From: Gloeopeniophorella convolvens
Lineage: Eukaryota; Basidiomycota; Agaricomycetes; Russulales
Direction of reading: 5' to 3'
Length of the DNA stretch: 64,000 nt
Assembly (NCBI GenBank): GCA_022496205.1
Contig: WTXD01000029.1
Coordinates: forward strand, 248,001 to 312,000
Part shown: positions 37,671 through 48,679 of the stretch, piece by piece
Position numbering within the stretch: the first letter of the stretch is position 1
Layout: every line of letters begins with the position of its first letter
Translations under genes and position numbers: made by a program
Notes under the pieces: generated by a model
What the model was told of the DNA's origin: nothing
The model's input: the letters and a program-made list of their open reading frames with translations, nothing else
The model's database searches: none

Positions 37671-40226
37671 CTACGCGCGCGCACGGTACTCTTCCCACAA
37701 CCGTTGCACGAACGCCGGGTCCGTCTGAAAGCGGCAGTCAGCGACGGCAGTAAGCGACGAGAGGCAGACGGGCGACGTACGTGGATGAGCGTCAGCACCT
37801 CCCGCACGAATACGTTGCGCTCGCCGTTCGGCGGGGGTGCGTTGCCGTTCGTGTGCGCGCGTACGGCTTCGACGATCGCTGTGCTCGCCGCGGCCTTCGC
37901 GAGGGCGCCTTGCGGCGCGGGCGCGGGCGTGGGTGCGGGTGCGGGTGCGGGTGCGGGTGCGGGCGTGGATGCTGGTGCGGATGCTGGTGCAGGTGCAGGT
38001 GCGGGTGCTTGTGTCTTCGCGTTGGTGCCATTGGCAGCGTGCTTCGACTTGCCCTTGGGCCTCTCGCTGGCCGCCAGCGGAGCAGGCGCGGGCGCAGGTA
38101 CAGGCGAGGGTGCGGGCGGCGTCGCGCTCTGCATATGGCCCGGCACGTCCCACGAACGCTCGATCTCCTCGCGCTCGCGTGCGCGGTCCTTTCGCGCGTG
38201 CTTCCCATTCCCATTGCCGTTGCCATTGCGCCGCCGCCGCTCAAACGCATCGACGTCGCTCAGCGCGCTCGTGTCCGCAAAGTCGAGCTCGACGATGTCG
38301 TCGCGGTCGTCGACGGGTGCACGGGGGTACGGCCACAGCGACGACTCCTCGTGGAAGGGCACGAGCGTACGCGGCGCAGGTGAGGTGCCCATGCGGGGTG
38401 CGGGCGACGCGGAGGCCGGCGCCGCTATCAAGGGCGGCGCGGGCGGCACGGCGGGCATCGAGGACGCGGCGGTGGGGAGGATTGCGGGGGCGGAGTGCAG
38501 TGATGGCATGGCGGGCGTGGGCAGCACTTTTTCGGACGACGCGAAGCCGCGCAACGGCGGGCGCGGAGTCACGTCGCCCAGCTCGTGCTTCCGGCCGCGC
38601 GCCGCGCTCGGGTGCAACCGCCCGTCGACTGGTGAGTCGGTGTCGTGTTGGTCGTCGCTGCTCTCGACGTCGCCCTCGTAGCGGCGGTGCGAGGATGCGA
38701 CGCTGCTGGTGCGGCTCGGCGGAATGCCCAGCAGCGCAGAAATCACGTCCTGCGTAAGGATTTGGGGAAGCTGGGAGGTCGTGGGTTGCGGCGAGTGGAT
38801 GAGGTGCGCAGCGGCATGCGGTGTCGGAGATGGAGGATCCGAGGACTCGGGCTCCGAGGAGGAGGGGTCGTTACGAGGATGCGCCTGGGCAAAGGACAGA
38901 CGCGTGGACGGAGGTGCGGAGGGTGGCGGTGGGAACGGCTCTGAGCTCACGTGGTGAGGGAAGGATGGAGCGGGTGTCGGGAGAGGGTCTCCTTGTGAGG
39001 GCGTGGCAGAAGCGAAGATCGAGTCCAGCAGGGCAACCCCTTTCGTCGCAGTGGCCAACGGAGTAGCTGCAGCACCTGGGGCTGGGGTAGAAGAATTGGA
39101 CACGGATGCGAAGAGGGTCTCGAGGGTGACCTTGCCATTTGCCGAGGATATGGGTGTTGATGATGACGCAGGTATGAACTTCGAGAACAGCATGTCGAGC
39201 TCTGAGGGAGCTCCGTTGATAGTCGCTGTCTGCACTTGGGCCCCGTTGCTCTGCACAGAGGTCGTCGTGGCAGAAATGCTCACGTCTGACGCGCTTGCAT
39301 CCTGAGGCGCCTCCTTGTCAGCGTGCGAGATCGGTGGCGGAGGGCGATCGAGGTTGTATGGATAGGGTTCGCCTTTGCGTATGAATGTCATCAATCTGAG
39401 GGACCCGATTAACCCAGTAGTAGGATTCCAGACAAAAAGGCCTACCGTTGCATTGTGTCACAGAGCGGCTCATGCTCCTCGGAATCAGAGCCCAAGAACC
39501 AAAACATGGCGGTTTCGTAGCGACCCTTGTCCTCTTTCTGGTTGAGCAGAAACCGCCAGTTGGTCAGGGGGTCATTGGCGGTCGGCGTGCGCCGGCGCGC
39601 ATCGTTCCAGCTTTCTGTTAGGGAGGGCGGTGCAGATTTTGCCATTACGAGGCGCTTGGCGGTGAACTCGGGGTAGGAGCGGTACATCAGATACTCTCCC
39701 TCCGGTTGAATCTCGTCCTCGGGATAGATGAGATGGATGTAATCGTGCATTCCTGCGCGGTTCAATATGAAGAGGCCATACGGAGGATACGCAGACCTGC
39801 GAGAGGATGTCCAGATAATTGGCACGATGACGATGGCTTGCGTGCTCACCGTTCGAACAGGAAAGAAGCGCCCTCATAGCCGTCTTTCACCCACTTTCTC
39901 TCGTGAAGGCGATAGAGACAGATATGGCTGAACTGGTCGATGATGGAGACGATGGTGGGGTCTATGCGACGCAAGCTCTTGATGTTCTTCTTGTACCGAG
40001 ACTCGGCGGTGACGCTGGTGCTGTGTGGTACCTGTGACTTTGGCGCGGGTGAGTGGTTCAGGGATGATTCCGACTGCACCTGCGCCTTTGGCGGGGACAC
40101 AGGGGCAGCCTTGGAGCGTTTGGGGGTCCCATTTGGCGCTGCGCGAGAGCGTCGTGAGGACTTCATTGTGGATGTTGCGGAAGACATTGGTGCGCAAGAC
40201 GCCGTGTTGAGCGTCCGCATCCTCAT
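37671..40226 (-). CDS. DCP1: DCP1 mRNA decapping enzyme subunit
   Basis: Four exons (40226-39850, 39796-39446, 39395-37781, 37724-37671) give about 798 residues. An EVH1-like DCP1 domain (~residues 55-200) is visible: YKKNIKSLRRIDPTIVSIID, HICLYRLHERKWVKDGYEG, FLFERSAYPPYGLFILNR and the conserved WFLGSDSEE region. After MTFIRKGEPY comes a long disordered Pro/Ala/Ser-rich stretch with an Ala-Pro repeat. The last residues, LTLIHTDPAFVQRLWEEY, form the trimerisation-like C-terminal helix of metazoan and basidiomycete DCP1. It activates DCP2 for cap removal in P-bodies. An alternative start is the ATG at 40187. Length is far above yeast Dcp1 (231), as in other basidiomycetes. Confidence 0.93.
37915..38010. 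repeat. hexanucleotide (GGTGCG-like) tandem repeat in DCP1
   Basis: Imperfect copies of GGTGCG/GGTGCA, read on the minus strand as Ala-Pro dipeptides in the DCP1 disordered region. Length variation between strains is likely. Confidence 0.85.
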
Positions 40227-40324
40227 TGCCTTTCTCGGAATTATATGTTTTCGGAGGTTTCGGAGATTAAGATACGTTATATGCGCAAGTCTACTGGACG
40301 ACCTAGAAATGCTAAGAGGTTGAT

Positions 40325-41027
40325 CTATGATAGAGGCGGTGCGGGCTCGCTGTTCTCGTTCTCTCGTGCGCGCTGCACCTTGCGCATCCACTTGACGTCG
40401 CGCGCGACCTTCCCCTCCCGCGCACGCCGCCGCCGCTTGTTCAAGTGACTCCAGTCCTCCCCAACGCCCACCTCCGCACCAAACACCTTCACCTCCGCCT
40501 CTGCCTTCACGGCAGGTTTCTTGGACTTCTCGACCACCTGCCACATCCACGTCGACTGAAGTTGCGAGAGCGTATCGGGCGAGGACTTCTTGAGCTGTGC
40601 CTTGGTCATGGTCGACAGGCGCTGCTGGATCTCCTCATGGTTGAGCACGCGCTTGACGTGCACCTTCTTGACGTCCCGCGTGCGCAGGAGGTCTTCCATG
40701 ACGGTGTGCTTGAGATAGCTGCATGTCACGGCGTGCAACGCGTCAATGTCATGCCAGCTCCGGGAAATACGAGATGAAGCGCGCGCACCTCAATGACCGC
40801 ACGGGATGGTCTGGATGCGGAGGAAGAGGCGTAACAGTCTTGAGATGCCGCGCCCAGGCTGTGAGGGGCCGCGACGAGGACGAGCGCGGTGCAGGCACCT
40901 TGACGGACTTTTCAAAGAGCTCACGTGTTGAAAGCGGCGCGTTGTTGGCCCTGATGACATCCAGAACGATGCCGCGGGCCTCTGAGGATGCCTGCTTCGG
41001 AAATGCGAGGAGCCGTTGTATGGTCAT
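40325..41027 (-). CDS. uncharacterised basic protein
   Basis: Two exons (41027-40789, 40718-40325) with a 70 bp intron give 210 residues. The N-terminus begins MTIQRLLAFPKQASSEARG and continues into a helical block that includes LSTRELFEKSVKVP. After the splice comes SYLKHTVMEDLLRTRDVKKVHVKRVL, a Trp-rich segment (STWMWQVVEKS) and a very basic tail (WSHLNKRRRRAREGK). Codon use and the clean splice support a real gene. The basic N-terminus might be a mitochondrial presequence, and the pattern would fit a mitochondrial-ribosome or assembly factor, but I do not recognise the family. Its stop lies 98 bp upstream of DCP1's start on the same strand. Confidence 0.75.
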
Positions 41028-41241
41028 GGCGGTGGGGACGGGTTTGGTGGTCGGGCGACTGAACAAGTCCAAGTCGGAAGACCGGACGCACTGGCCGCTC
41101 GCAGAACGCGGGCGTGGGAAAACTGTACATCCCCTCTGAACATCTCACCAGACAAGTATAGCTCAAAGTATCATTATATCGACGGTGCACGAAGAACCAT
41201 AATATATAGACACCCAGTTAACCAGTCGCAGACCCCAATCA

Positions 41242-43467
41242 TCAAACGTTCCACTCCTCGTCCTCCGGCTTGAAGTTCTTCGCCATGTCCCAGTAGCTCA
41301 TCAGCTTCATCCCCAGCGCATCCCGCGCTGCCGAGTCAGTCGGGCAACTCTTCGGCCGGAAGTTCGTGAAAGCGCGGTCGCGGATGGGGCCCTCCCACAC
41401 GAGGTCGCATCGATTGTTCTCTAGTGATACCTCGGCGCCCGGTGGCGCAGCCGGCGCCTTACCCTTGCTGTTGTCCCCACCGCCGGCGCTGCCGGCTCCA
41501 TCCTCGTTCTCTGCGATTTCGACGTCTTCCTCGCCGCGCGCACGCGCAGCTTCCGTCCACGCGATACGGTGCAGCATCAACCGTTTGTAGCTCTTGATGA
41601 ACTTGGCCGCGCCCTCGACGTACACCATGCCGAACGCCGGGTTGAAGATCGCGAGCCCGGAGAGTGCCATTTGCTCTGCGTTCTTGCGCACCTTGAAGCG
41701 GTGGGCCGGGTCGGAGAGGGTGGAGATTTTGAAGACGGCGGCGAAGATGCCCCTCTTGTCTTCCTCGGCCTTTTTCGTCTCGACCTTTTCGCGCCGTTGC
41801 TCGTCAGTGAGCTTGCGTTCCGCATTCATCTTCTCATGCGTATGCTTGCGCATTGCCACTTCGCGGCGCACGCGAGCTTCGACGCGGGTCGGGTCTTGTA
41901 CAGCGTCCGACGTAAGGACTTTCATCAAGTTTGACAGTCGCACTGGGAGAATCTGTCAGCGATGTACAGGTGGCATGGAGAGACAGGCTACCTTTCGGTG
42001 GGTCAGGCGGGATAAGACCCATCCGGATGCGATCCCTCTTGTCCTGAAGCTCAGCCTGGCGCCGTTGCTTCCTCATCTTCTTTTGCTCCTGCACCTCGAC
42101 GTCAGTAGGGTTATGTGATATGGGAGCTCTACCACCATACCTTCTTGGTCAACATGAGTGGTTTGGCCCCCGGTTTATTTTTGTCACCAGGAGCAGAAAT
42201 GGGAATGGGATGCTGGATGTAAATGGTGATTGGCGAGTTCTCTGTCCTAATCTTGAGATATGCAGGGTCGAACTCATCCAGGTCGGCGTAGCGGCCGGTC
42301 GGAAGGAGGGGTGCGTCCCACCACTCGGCAATTGGAGGAGCCTCGCGCTGCGATACACATCAGAATGCCACCGGCACATCGAACAAGTAAACCGGCGCAC
42401 CCTGATATTCTTCTCGAGCGTGTCGAACTCGCTGTCCAGGCCCGCCTTCCTAGCGCTCTCCGCAATTCGCTGTTTCAGCGCCTCGAGCTGTGCGTCCTGT
42501 CGAACCTGATTCGCAATGGCCACGTATTTGCCCTTCGGGTTGAACCGCAACGACCGACCGACGCGCTCGCGCGGCGCGCCCTCGAATCCCGGGTCGGCGG
42601 ACGCACTGGCAGCCGCAGCCGCGTAGGGGTTCTCCTTCGCAACTACCGGCACGGGCGTCGGCGCCGGCGAGGGCGTTGGTGCATTGCGTGCGTTGGCACG
42701 GATGGACGCGAATTTGGGCTGCATCGGCTTATAGCGGTCTTTCTTTGACTGGGGTGCCGGGATAGAAGTGTCCAGGAGCAGTGGGTGAGCCGCCATCTTG
42801 AGACCAGCACCTTGCTGTGCAGGCTCGACGCTGCGGCTCGGCGCACGAGCTTGTGGGACCGCCTACAACCTCGCACTGTTAGCGTGCAGCAAGGGCCGAG
42901 AAGGCAGTCGGCGCACCATGTACGGGTTGTCCTTTGTCGCGAGTTTGTTCTGTGCCTCTACTACTTTACGCTTCGCCTCTGCGATACGCCGACCGACGTC
43001 CTCCGCAAAGTGTGCGGATGCAGCTGATGGCCCCGGGCTCGGCGTATGTGGGGGTGCAGGAGTCTGTGTTGCGGGGGAGGCGAGTGCCGTAGTCGAGCCA
43101 GAGCGCATCGCAGCTAGCTTGGCAGCAATTTCCGCACGCTTTTGCGCGATAAGGGCTTCTTTCTGCAGAGGCGTCTGGGTAAGTAAGGCCTCCCTGCGGA
43201 GTCAGAGGGTGCGGGACATACATTGCCGATGCTTTCATTTCCATTGGAGGGCGTCTGAAGGGCAAACGGGTTATAGAGGCAAGTCAGAATGCGATATTGA
43301 ACAGTCGTATTCACCTTGGAGGGAAGGAAGGGTACTCACAGCGGTGTCACTGATAACCCGCAGGGTCAGAAAAGATACCCAGAGAGCAGACGAGACACAG
43401 ACCTTCGAGCCTTCTTCGATGCCGAAGAGGAGCCGCCCTCCTCGAGGTGCCTCTTTCTGTCGCTCAT
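41242..43467 (-). CDS. PRP3: PRP3, U4/U6 snRNP splicing factor
   Basis: Eight exons (43467-43403, 43349-43340, 43254-43222, 43174-42917, 42862-42401, 42347-42141, 42088-41992, 41942-41242) give 610 residues. The N-terminus is Ser/Lys-rich (SSSASKKARR), then an Ala/Pro-rich linker. The PRP3 domain follows with RSLRFNPKGKYVAIANQVR, IAEWWDAPLLP, LTKKEQKKMRKQRR, MGLIPPDPPKVRLSNLMKVL and AVQDPTRVEARVRREVAMR. The C-terminal DUF1115-like part has YKRLMLHRIAW and CDLVWEGPIRDRAF. PRP3 holds U4/U6 in the tri-snRNP. The first three exons are short (65, 10 and 33 nt) and less certain; the 10 nt one is a microexon. It is head to head with uL16m. Confidence 0.94.
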
Positions 43468-43570
43468 TGTTGCGCGCGACGAGCGAGGTGCGTGGTCGTC
43501 GTGGCTGGTGACGAGAAACGAGGCCACGAACGCCGACTTGAGAGCGGCACCGCTGCTTACATAACCGCAC
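43468..43570. promoter_or_regulatory. compact divergent promoter, PRP3 and uL16m
   Basis: Only 103 bp separate the two start codons, so both core promoters and leaders share this segment. No TATA box is visible. Confidence 0.55.
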
Positions 43571-44361
43571 ATGCTCTCTCTTCAACCCGTTCGCTCCCTT
43601 CTCGGCCTTGCGGGCGGCGCACTCAGGGCGTCCCCTCTGCGCGCCCCAGCGCCGCCGCTCGTGCCCGGGGGACCGCTGCTCGCGCGCTTCCGGCACCAGC
43701 TCGCTCCGCGCAAGGTCACCTACATCAAGCGGCACAAGGGCGTCATCCCCATCCCCATCGGTGGGTCAGTCAAAGGCACCACGCTGGCATATGGCGACTG
43801 GGGTCTGCGCATCAAGGGAGAGGGCGTCCGTCTCACAGCTAAGCAGCTCATGACTGCTGAGGAGGTTATCAAGCGCAAAATCAAAGTCGTCAAGGGTGCC
43901 AAGGTGTACTTGCGTGTCTTCCCGGACATCCCTGTTTGCATAAAGGTGCGTTAATCGTTGGGTCCGTTGTGTCGAGCTCGTTAACCTCTGGCAGGGTAAC
44001 GAAACGCGTATGGGCAAAGGGAAGGGCACCTTCGAGTTCTGGGCAACGCGGTGCGTATGAGCTCGGGCCTTGTCTCGTACCCCACTCATTTTGCCTTCTG
44101 CAGCGTGCCAACAGGACGTGTCATCTTCGAGATTGGTGGTGGTCCCATCCGTGAGGAGCTCGCGCGTGATGGTGCGTTTATCTCTTCTCTCTGAACGCTC
44201 TCCCACTCACAGTTCGTACAGCGCTCCGCCAGGCTGGCGCCAAGATGCCGACCGTCATGGAGTTCATTGACCGCAAGACCCCACCCCGGCTGGGGAATAT
44301 GCTTGTCACCCCGGAAGCGCAGGAGGGCTCCGACCTCGCACCCGCACCGCCATCATCATAG
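43571..44361 (+). CDS. MRPL16: mitochondrial large-subunit ribosomal protein uL16m
   Basis: Four exons (43571-43945, 43995-44050, 44104-44171, 44213-44361) give 215 residues. A basic, Ala/Leu/Arg-rich presequence (~1-45) precedes the L16 domain: RKVTYIKRHKG, IPIPIGGSVKGTTLAYGDWGL, KIKVVKGAKVYLRVFPDIP, GNETRMGKGKGTFEFWATR (the diagnostic RMGKGKG loop) and GRVIFEIGGG. uL16m sits near the peptidyl-transferase region of the mitoribosome. The third intron is only 41 bp, short even for basidiomycetes. Confidence 0.95.
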
Positions 44362-44650
44362 CGCACACATGTCCTCCTATACTCATAGAAATAAACTGCA
44401 CGCCTCAGGACGCGACTGGTCTGAAAGCGTCAGGGACGTTTCACCGCCAGTCACTAAGGCCCGCTGGTGAGATGTCGAGTTCCCCGCCCAATTGCACACG
44501 GGCTGCGACAGTCACAAGCGCGCTGAAGGCACGTCCGCCGAGCATCGAATTTTGAACATACCACCTATAACCACAAGCACTCATCTAAGACTACATAGCA
44601 TACATATTCTGCATAGAGATCACACTCTCAACTTGTCAAACCTAATGCCC

Positions 44651-45985
44651 CTAGGCCCCCGTGTTCAGCTCGTTGAGAATCCGAGCGACGTGCCCAGCGG
44701 CCTCCGCAACCGCCGCGCGATCCACCTCAGCAACCAACTTCAGAACACGTGCATTGAACTTGTCGGGATGCCAGCGCAGCATCTCGGAGCGGATGACCTT
44801 GGCCTGCGACGCGCCCTGCGCGGCCTCGCGCAGCGAGCTGCAGACGAACTCCTGCACGCGCGCGTGTGTGATATCTTCGAGCCGCGCGGCGCCCTTGAAC
44901 ACAGGCCACGGGAACTCGACGAAGCGCAGCGCCCCTGGGCCCTTGCCCGCGCGCAGCGCGGCCCACTTGTACTCGTACGTGCGGAGCCCGTCCACGAGCG
45001 CCTGCGCCCGCGCAGCGTCGGCCTGCTGGCGGCGCACCTGCTCCTCCTGCTGCCTCCGCTCGCGCTCGCGGCGCGCTTGCTCGCGGCGCTCGCGCTCCTC
45101 GGCCGCACGCCGCTGCTGGCGCTCGCGCTCCTCGGCAGCGCGGCGCTGCTGGCGCTCGCGTTCTTCGGCCACACGCCGCGCATGCTCTTCCTGGAGCCTC
45201 CGCTCGCGCTCGCGCTCGCGGCGCGCCTGCTCTTGTCGCCTGCGCTCCTCGGCCGCACGCCGCTCCTGAAGCTTGCGCTCCTCAGCAACGCGCCGCTCTT
45301 CTTCTGCGCGGCGCGCGGCTTCGTCCGCCAGGCGCGCACGACGCGCGTCCTCTTCCAGAAGCCTGCGGAACTCGGCCTCCTCCGCGCGGCGCGCGTCCTC
45401 GGCCGCGCGACGCGCAGCGTCCTCGGCCTCGCGACGCGCGGCTTCCTCGGCCTCGCGGCGCGTGGCTTCCTCAGCTTCGCGCCGTGCGGCGTCCTCTGCG
45501 CGAAGCAGGGCCTCCGCCTCGAGCCGCGCGGGGGCCTCAGCGATGGCCCTGCGTCCGCTGTAGAGCCCGTCGAAGAAGAGGTGCAGCCGCACGAGCGGGG
45601 GAATGTTGGCGTCGTCGAGGTCGGGGAAGCCGGGGACGACGAAGGAGTCGTCGGGCACCGGGAGCGCGCCGGGCATCTGCGGGGGGCGCGGTGGCGGGGG
45701 GAGCAGGACGGTGTGGCTGCGCCGGAGCGCACGGGCCCGGCGGCGCCCCTCGCGGCGCTCGCGCGGGGTGGGCCCGGCGGTGCTGGCGGCGTCGGCGGCG
45801 GCCCGAGCGCGGGCGTTGAACCTGGCTGCGCCGCGAGACGCGCGGGGGTTGGCGGTGTGTGTGGCGTGTTGGGACTCGTGATGGGGAGCGAAGAGGTTTG
45901 GGAGGAATGAATGGCGGGCGGCGGATATGTTGCGGCTCGCTACGTTGGTCAGGAGCTCGGCGACGCTGTTGAGACCGAGAGGCAT
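44651..45985 (-). CDS. coiled-coil protein with NFKBIL1-like C-terminus
   Basis: A single-exon gene of 444 residues, GC-rich. The N-terminal ~140 residues are Arg/Ala/Pro-rich. The centre (~155-335) is an unbroken charged coiled coil of repeated Glu-Arg-Ala-Glu units such as EERERQQRRAAEERE. The C-terminus is different: YEYKWAALRAG, a RFVEFPWPVFKG strand, then SEMLRWHPDKFNARVL and ARILNELN. The RWHPDKF motif and this context resemble the C-terminal part of NFKBIL1 and many Agaricomycete proteins of unknown function; HPD is also the J-domain motif, though no full J domain is visible. Role unknown, perhaps RNA or nuclear scaffolding. A 472-codon antisense frame is a composition effect. Confidence 0.85.
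   Translation of the reverse strand: MPLGLNSVAELLTNVASRNISAARHSFLPNLFAPHHESQHATHTANPRASRGAARFNARARAAADAASTAGPTPRERREGRRRARALRRSHTVLLPPPPRPPQMPGALPVPDDSFVVPGFPDLDDANIPPLVRLHLFFDGLYSGRRAIAEAPARLEAEALLRAEDAARREAEEATRREAEEAARREAEDAARRAAEDARRAEEAEFRRLLEEDARRARLADEAARRAEEERRVAEERKLQERRAAEERRRQEQARRERERERRLQEEHARRVAEERERQQRRAAEERERQQRRAAEERERREQARRERERRQQEEQVRRQQADAARAQALVDGLRTYEYKWAALRAGKGPGALRFVEFPWPVFKGAARLEDITHARVQEFVCSSLREAAQGASQAKVIRSEMLRWHPDKFNARVLKLVAEVDRAAVAEAAGHVARILNELNTGA
45030..45500. repeat. degenerate GC-rich repeat encoding the coiled coil
   Basis: Imperfect units around GCGCTCG/CTCCTCGGC recur through this stretch and encode Glu/Arg/Ala heptads. They likely grew by slippage. Confidence 0.6.
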
Positions 45986-47001
45986 GGTGTTGGAGATGCT
46001 ACCTTGTGCTTAAAACTTGTTTGATGAGTGCTTGAGGGAGAACTTGAAAGACGGTGTGGGCCGCCCGTTGGCTTGTTGGAGATGAAGGAGAGTGGTGTTT
46101 TTGGGGGGGAGCGGCGGCCACAAGAGGCGGCAGGATTTATACGCTTGGACCCACGGACTCGCCCATTGTTCTACACGCAGCCCCAAACCGTGCGCGTCTT
46201 GTGCTGTGGTTTCTTGGACTTGCCTGCGGACAGATATCGGCGACAGAACCGCCACAATTCTGGGAGGCAGGGTCAGCGCAGAGTGGAAACAAGCTGGCCG
46301 ACATACTAACATGCATCGTAATGCGTCACATAGAAGCTCTGAAAAATTGCTACGCCACGACCAAGCGAACGCTTGGCCTGGCTGATGGCGCGTCAAACCA
46401 TCACCCCGAGAAGCACTGTAACCATGGCAAGACGCGACACAGACACACGGATAATGGGAGAAAGTAAACTTATTTCAGTACTATAGGCTCACAAAGGCAG
46501 GTTGTAGAGATGTGGAGATCCCCACCAACGCTACGCCCGTGCCATGACTCTCAATACAGCGAGTAGGATGACCGACTAGCAAGCAAGTGGGAGCACTCGC
46601 CAGTATCTGAAGAGGGATGACCAGTCGGAATAGGAGCCCCTACAGCACCCAGAACACTCGCCCGGAGGCCAAAGCCAACGCAGAGATGTCTTGACCCACG
46701 AGGACCTCGTGGCTCTGCCACCCATACCGATCGGAGTGTCCAAGCCACATCCTGCGGCCCTGAAGATGGAAAAGGCTCGCTGTCTCCCATGTCCAAGCGG
46801 TTGGGCACCGTGGCACGACCACGCCAATGTTAATCGCAAATGCCACAAAGCGACACCCGGCGTAGTATATCAGGTGTGAGCGCAGGCGTGAACCCATTAC
46901 CTCCATCGCATCTAGCAAACTTTCTTCAGCACGCTCAACAAGTCTCAAACATCCTCTTTTCCTACCTTTTCTCTTTAACATCCAAAACAATCACCACCAC
47001 T
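45986..47001. other. divergent intergenic region, no gene recognised
   Basis: About 1 kb between two divergent intronless genes. No supported frame. It should carry both promoters; the segment 46925-47000 upstream of the next gene is CT/AC-rich, as fungal leaders often are. Confidence 0.45.
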
Positions 47002-48138
47002 ATGTCTCACTCGTACTCTCTCCGCCCCACCAAGCCCCGCATGGACAGGCACATGGAGAGGCGCATCGAGGCCGCCGTCGCCGCCTTCGGCGAGGAGAAC
47101 AGAGCCGCTATCAGAGCAGTCCCTAGTGCCACCGGCCAAGGGGTCCATATCACCTTCGATCGCGAACGTTCCTTGGCGCCCCTGCCTGCCACGAACGAGG
47201 ACCCCGCCCTGCCCCCATCCGCCGACATTGACTACGCCGAGAGTTCCGCATCGGGCACCCCCGAGCCCCGCACGCCGCGTCAGGCGCATCACACTCCCTC
47301 GTCGGTGTTCCGCACGCCCCGGGCCAACCGCCGCGCGGACCCACAGACCTTCCGCGAGGGCAGCGAAGCGCCCTCCGACGACGGGAGCGTGGCCGACAGC
47401 CTGGCCTCGATGCGGGAGCGCAAGCGCGTTCTGCACGGGAAGATCAAGCATGTGCGAGGCGAGCGGATCCGCATGCAGGAACGCCGCAGCACCGAGCCCG
47501 AGCAGCCTTCCCTCAAAGATATCCACGAGCGCTTCATCAACGAGGAGCGCGTCCTGACGCAGCGACTTGCCGCACTTCACGAGGAGTACCACGAAGCGCT
47601 CCGCGCGCTCGGCACGGAGAGTCAGGACGAGAACAACCTAGAGCACCCCGAGGATGAGTGGGAGGCCGAGTCCGAGTACTCGCATGCCTCCACCGAGATC
47701 GCGAGCGATGTTGACGACGCTGCTGTGGGCAGCGCGTGGCAGCTGCAACAGCATCATCAGGCGGGCACTGATGCCAGGGAGAGGTCCCTCACACCGCGAG
47801 CCCGCACCGCTGGTCAGTTGCCTGCAAACGCCCGCGCGTCCCCCGCACCGCCCCCCATCGCTGGCCCCTCGCGTAGCGGCCCGCAGATGATGGAGCGACA
47901 CCAGCAGAGCCGTGCCCTGCGCCGCCAGCACGCGCAACAGATCCCAATTCTAGATCGCCGCCGAGGCCGTAACTACGTCGTGGTCAAGCGTGGGGTGCCG
48001 CTCCTGGGCCCCTCCGGCACGGAGGTCTGGGACGAGGAGACCAACGAGCCGGTCATCACGAGCGAGAGCCTCTTGCTGCCCGCCAGCGCTGTCATGACGG
48101 TCTTAGAGACGGAGGATGGTATGATGGTGGAGGTTTAG
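47002..48138 (+). CDS. uncharacterised intronless protein with a coiled coil
   Basis: An unspliced frame of 378 residues starting at the first ATG after a CT-rich leader. The open frame continues upstream, but that part has poor codon use. The N-terminus is basic (LRPTKPRMDRHMERR); a disordered acidic middle has many SP/TP sites; a coiled coil is likely around SLKDIHERFINEERVLTQRL. The C-terminus forms a compact block, RGRNYVVVKRGVPLLGP...VWDEETNEP, that looks like a small beta domain. I do not recognise the family. Third-position GC preference matches neighbouring genes, which supports that it is real. Confidence 0.8.
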   Translation: MSHSYSLRPTKPRMDRHMERRIEAAVAAFGEENRAAIRAVPSATGQGVHITFDRERSLAPLPATNEDPALPPSADIDYAESSASGTPEPRTPRQAHHTPSSVFRTPRANRRADPQTFREGSEAPSDDGSVADSLASMRERKRVLHGKIKHVRGERIRMQERRSTEPEQPSLKDIHERFINEERVLTQRLAALHEEYHEALRALGTESQDENNLEHPEDEWEAESEYSHASTEIASDVDDAAVGSAWQLQQHHQAGTDARERSLTPRARTAGQLPANARASPAPPPIAGPSRSGPQMMERHQQSRALRRQHAQQIPILDRRRGRNYVVVKRGVPLLGPSGTEVWDEETNEPVITSESLLLPASAVMTVLETEDGMMVEV

Positions 48139-48423
48139 ACGAGGGAAGGGAAGGGGGCTGACTCGCCCAAGCTGAGCTCCGAGTATGCTTGTTATCTTTT
48201 CCGCCGATTCCTATGAGTCATTATTTTGCTATGCCCCGCCGCTCCTTGCCTCCTGTACTTACTTATTTATGTTTGATGATCGGTGCAATCGCCAGTATGT
48301 GAAGCCATGTCTGTAACGTGAAGATGCGACGATTCGGACTCGGAGTTGGACGAGGAGGGGCACCTCGGTCGCCGTTGCGCTTCAAGAAAAATCAAATGGC
48401 ATTGGCCTCATCAACCGACCGGC

Positions 48424-48530
48424 CTTTTCTCACCCCGACCCTCCTTGGCCTATCACCATTTCCTCCCCGCTCCCCTCTCCTCCTCCCCATTCTCCCTCTC
48501 CTACCCTTCCTCCTCTTCTCACTAAAAAGC
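48424..48530 (+). promoter_or_regulatory. pyrimidine-rich promoter/leader region of PEX13
   Basis: About 100 bases are almost all C and T on the coding strand (runs such as CTCCTCCCC), 150-250 bp upstream of the PEX13 start. CT-rich blocks of this kind are common just before fungal transcription starts. Confidence 0.4.
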
Positions 48531-48679
48531 GATAAAATATCCTAGCCGGTTCGTAGCCTCTGTCCGCATTCAGCCGCAATGGGTTAATCCTAGGATCTTG
48601 ACAGCCGGCTCCCGGAACCCGTATCGGAGCATCCACTCGCTCACACGATCGCATCCCTTCTCTGTCTCTGATTCGAACA

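Noticed and set aside
37704..38757. Long plus-strand frames of 325 and 306 codons over DCP1
   Set aside because: They arise from the Ala-Pro repeat and GC bias; the minus strand carries the DCP1 domain and matched splice sites.
44492..45910. 472-codon plus-strand frame opposite the coiled-coil gene
   Set aside because: It is a mirror of the GC-rich Glu/Arg/Ala repeats. It has no domain, whereas the minus strand gives a coherent coiled coil plus a conserved-type C-terminus.
46840..47001. N-terminal extension of the 378-residue protein
   Set aside because: The frame is open but has poor codon use and overlaps a CT-rich leader; the ATG at 47002 has a better context.
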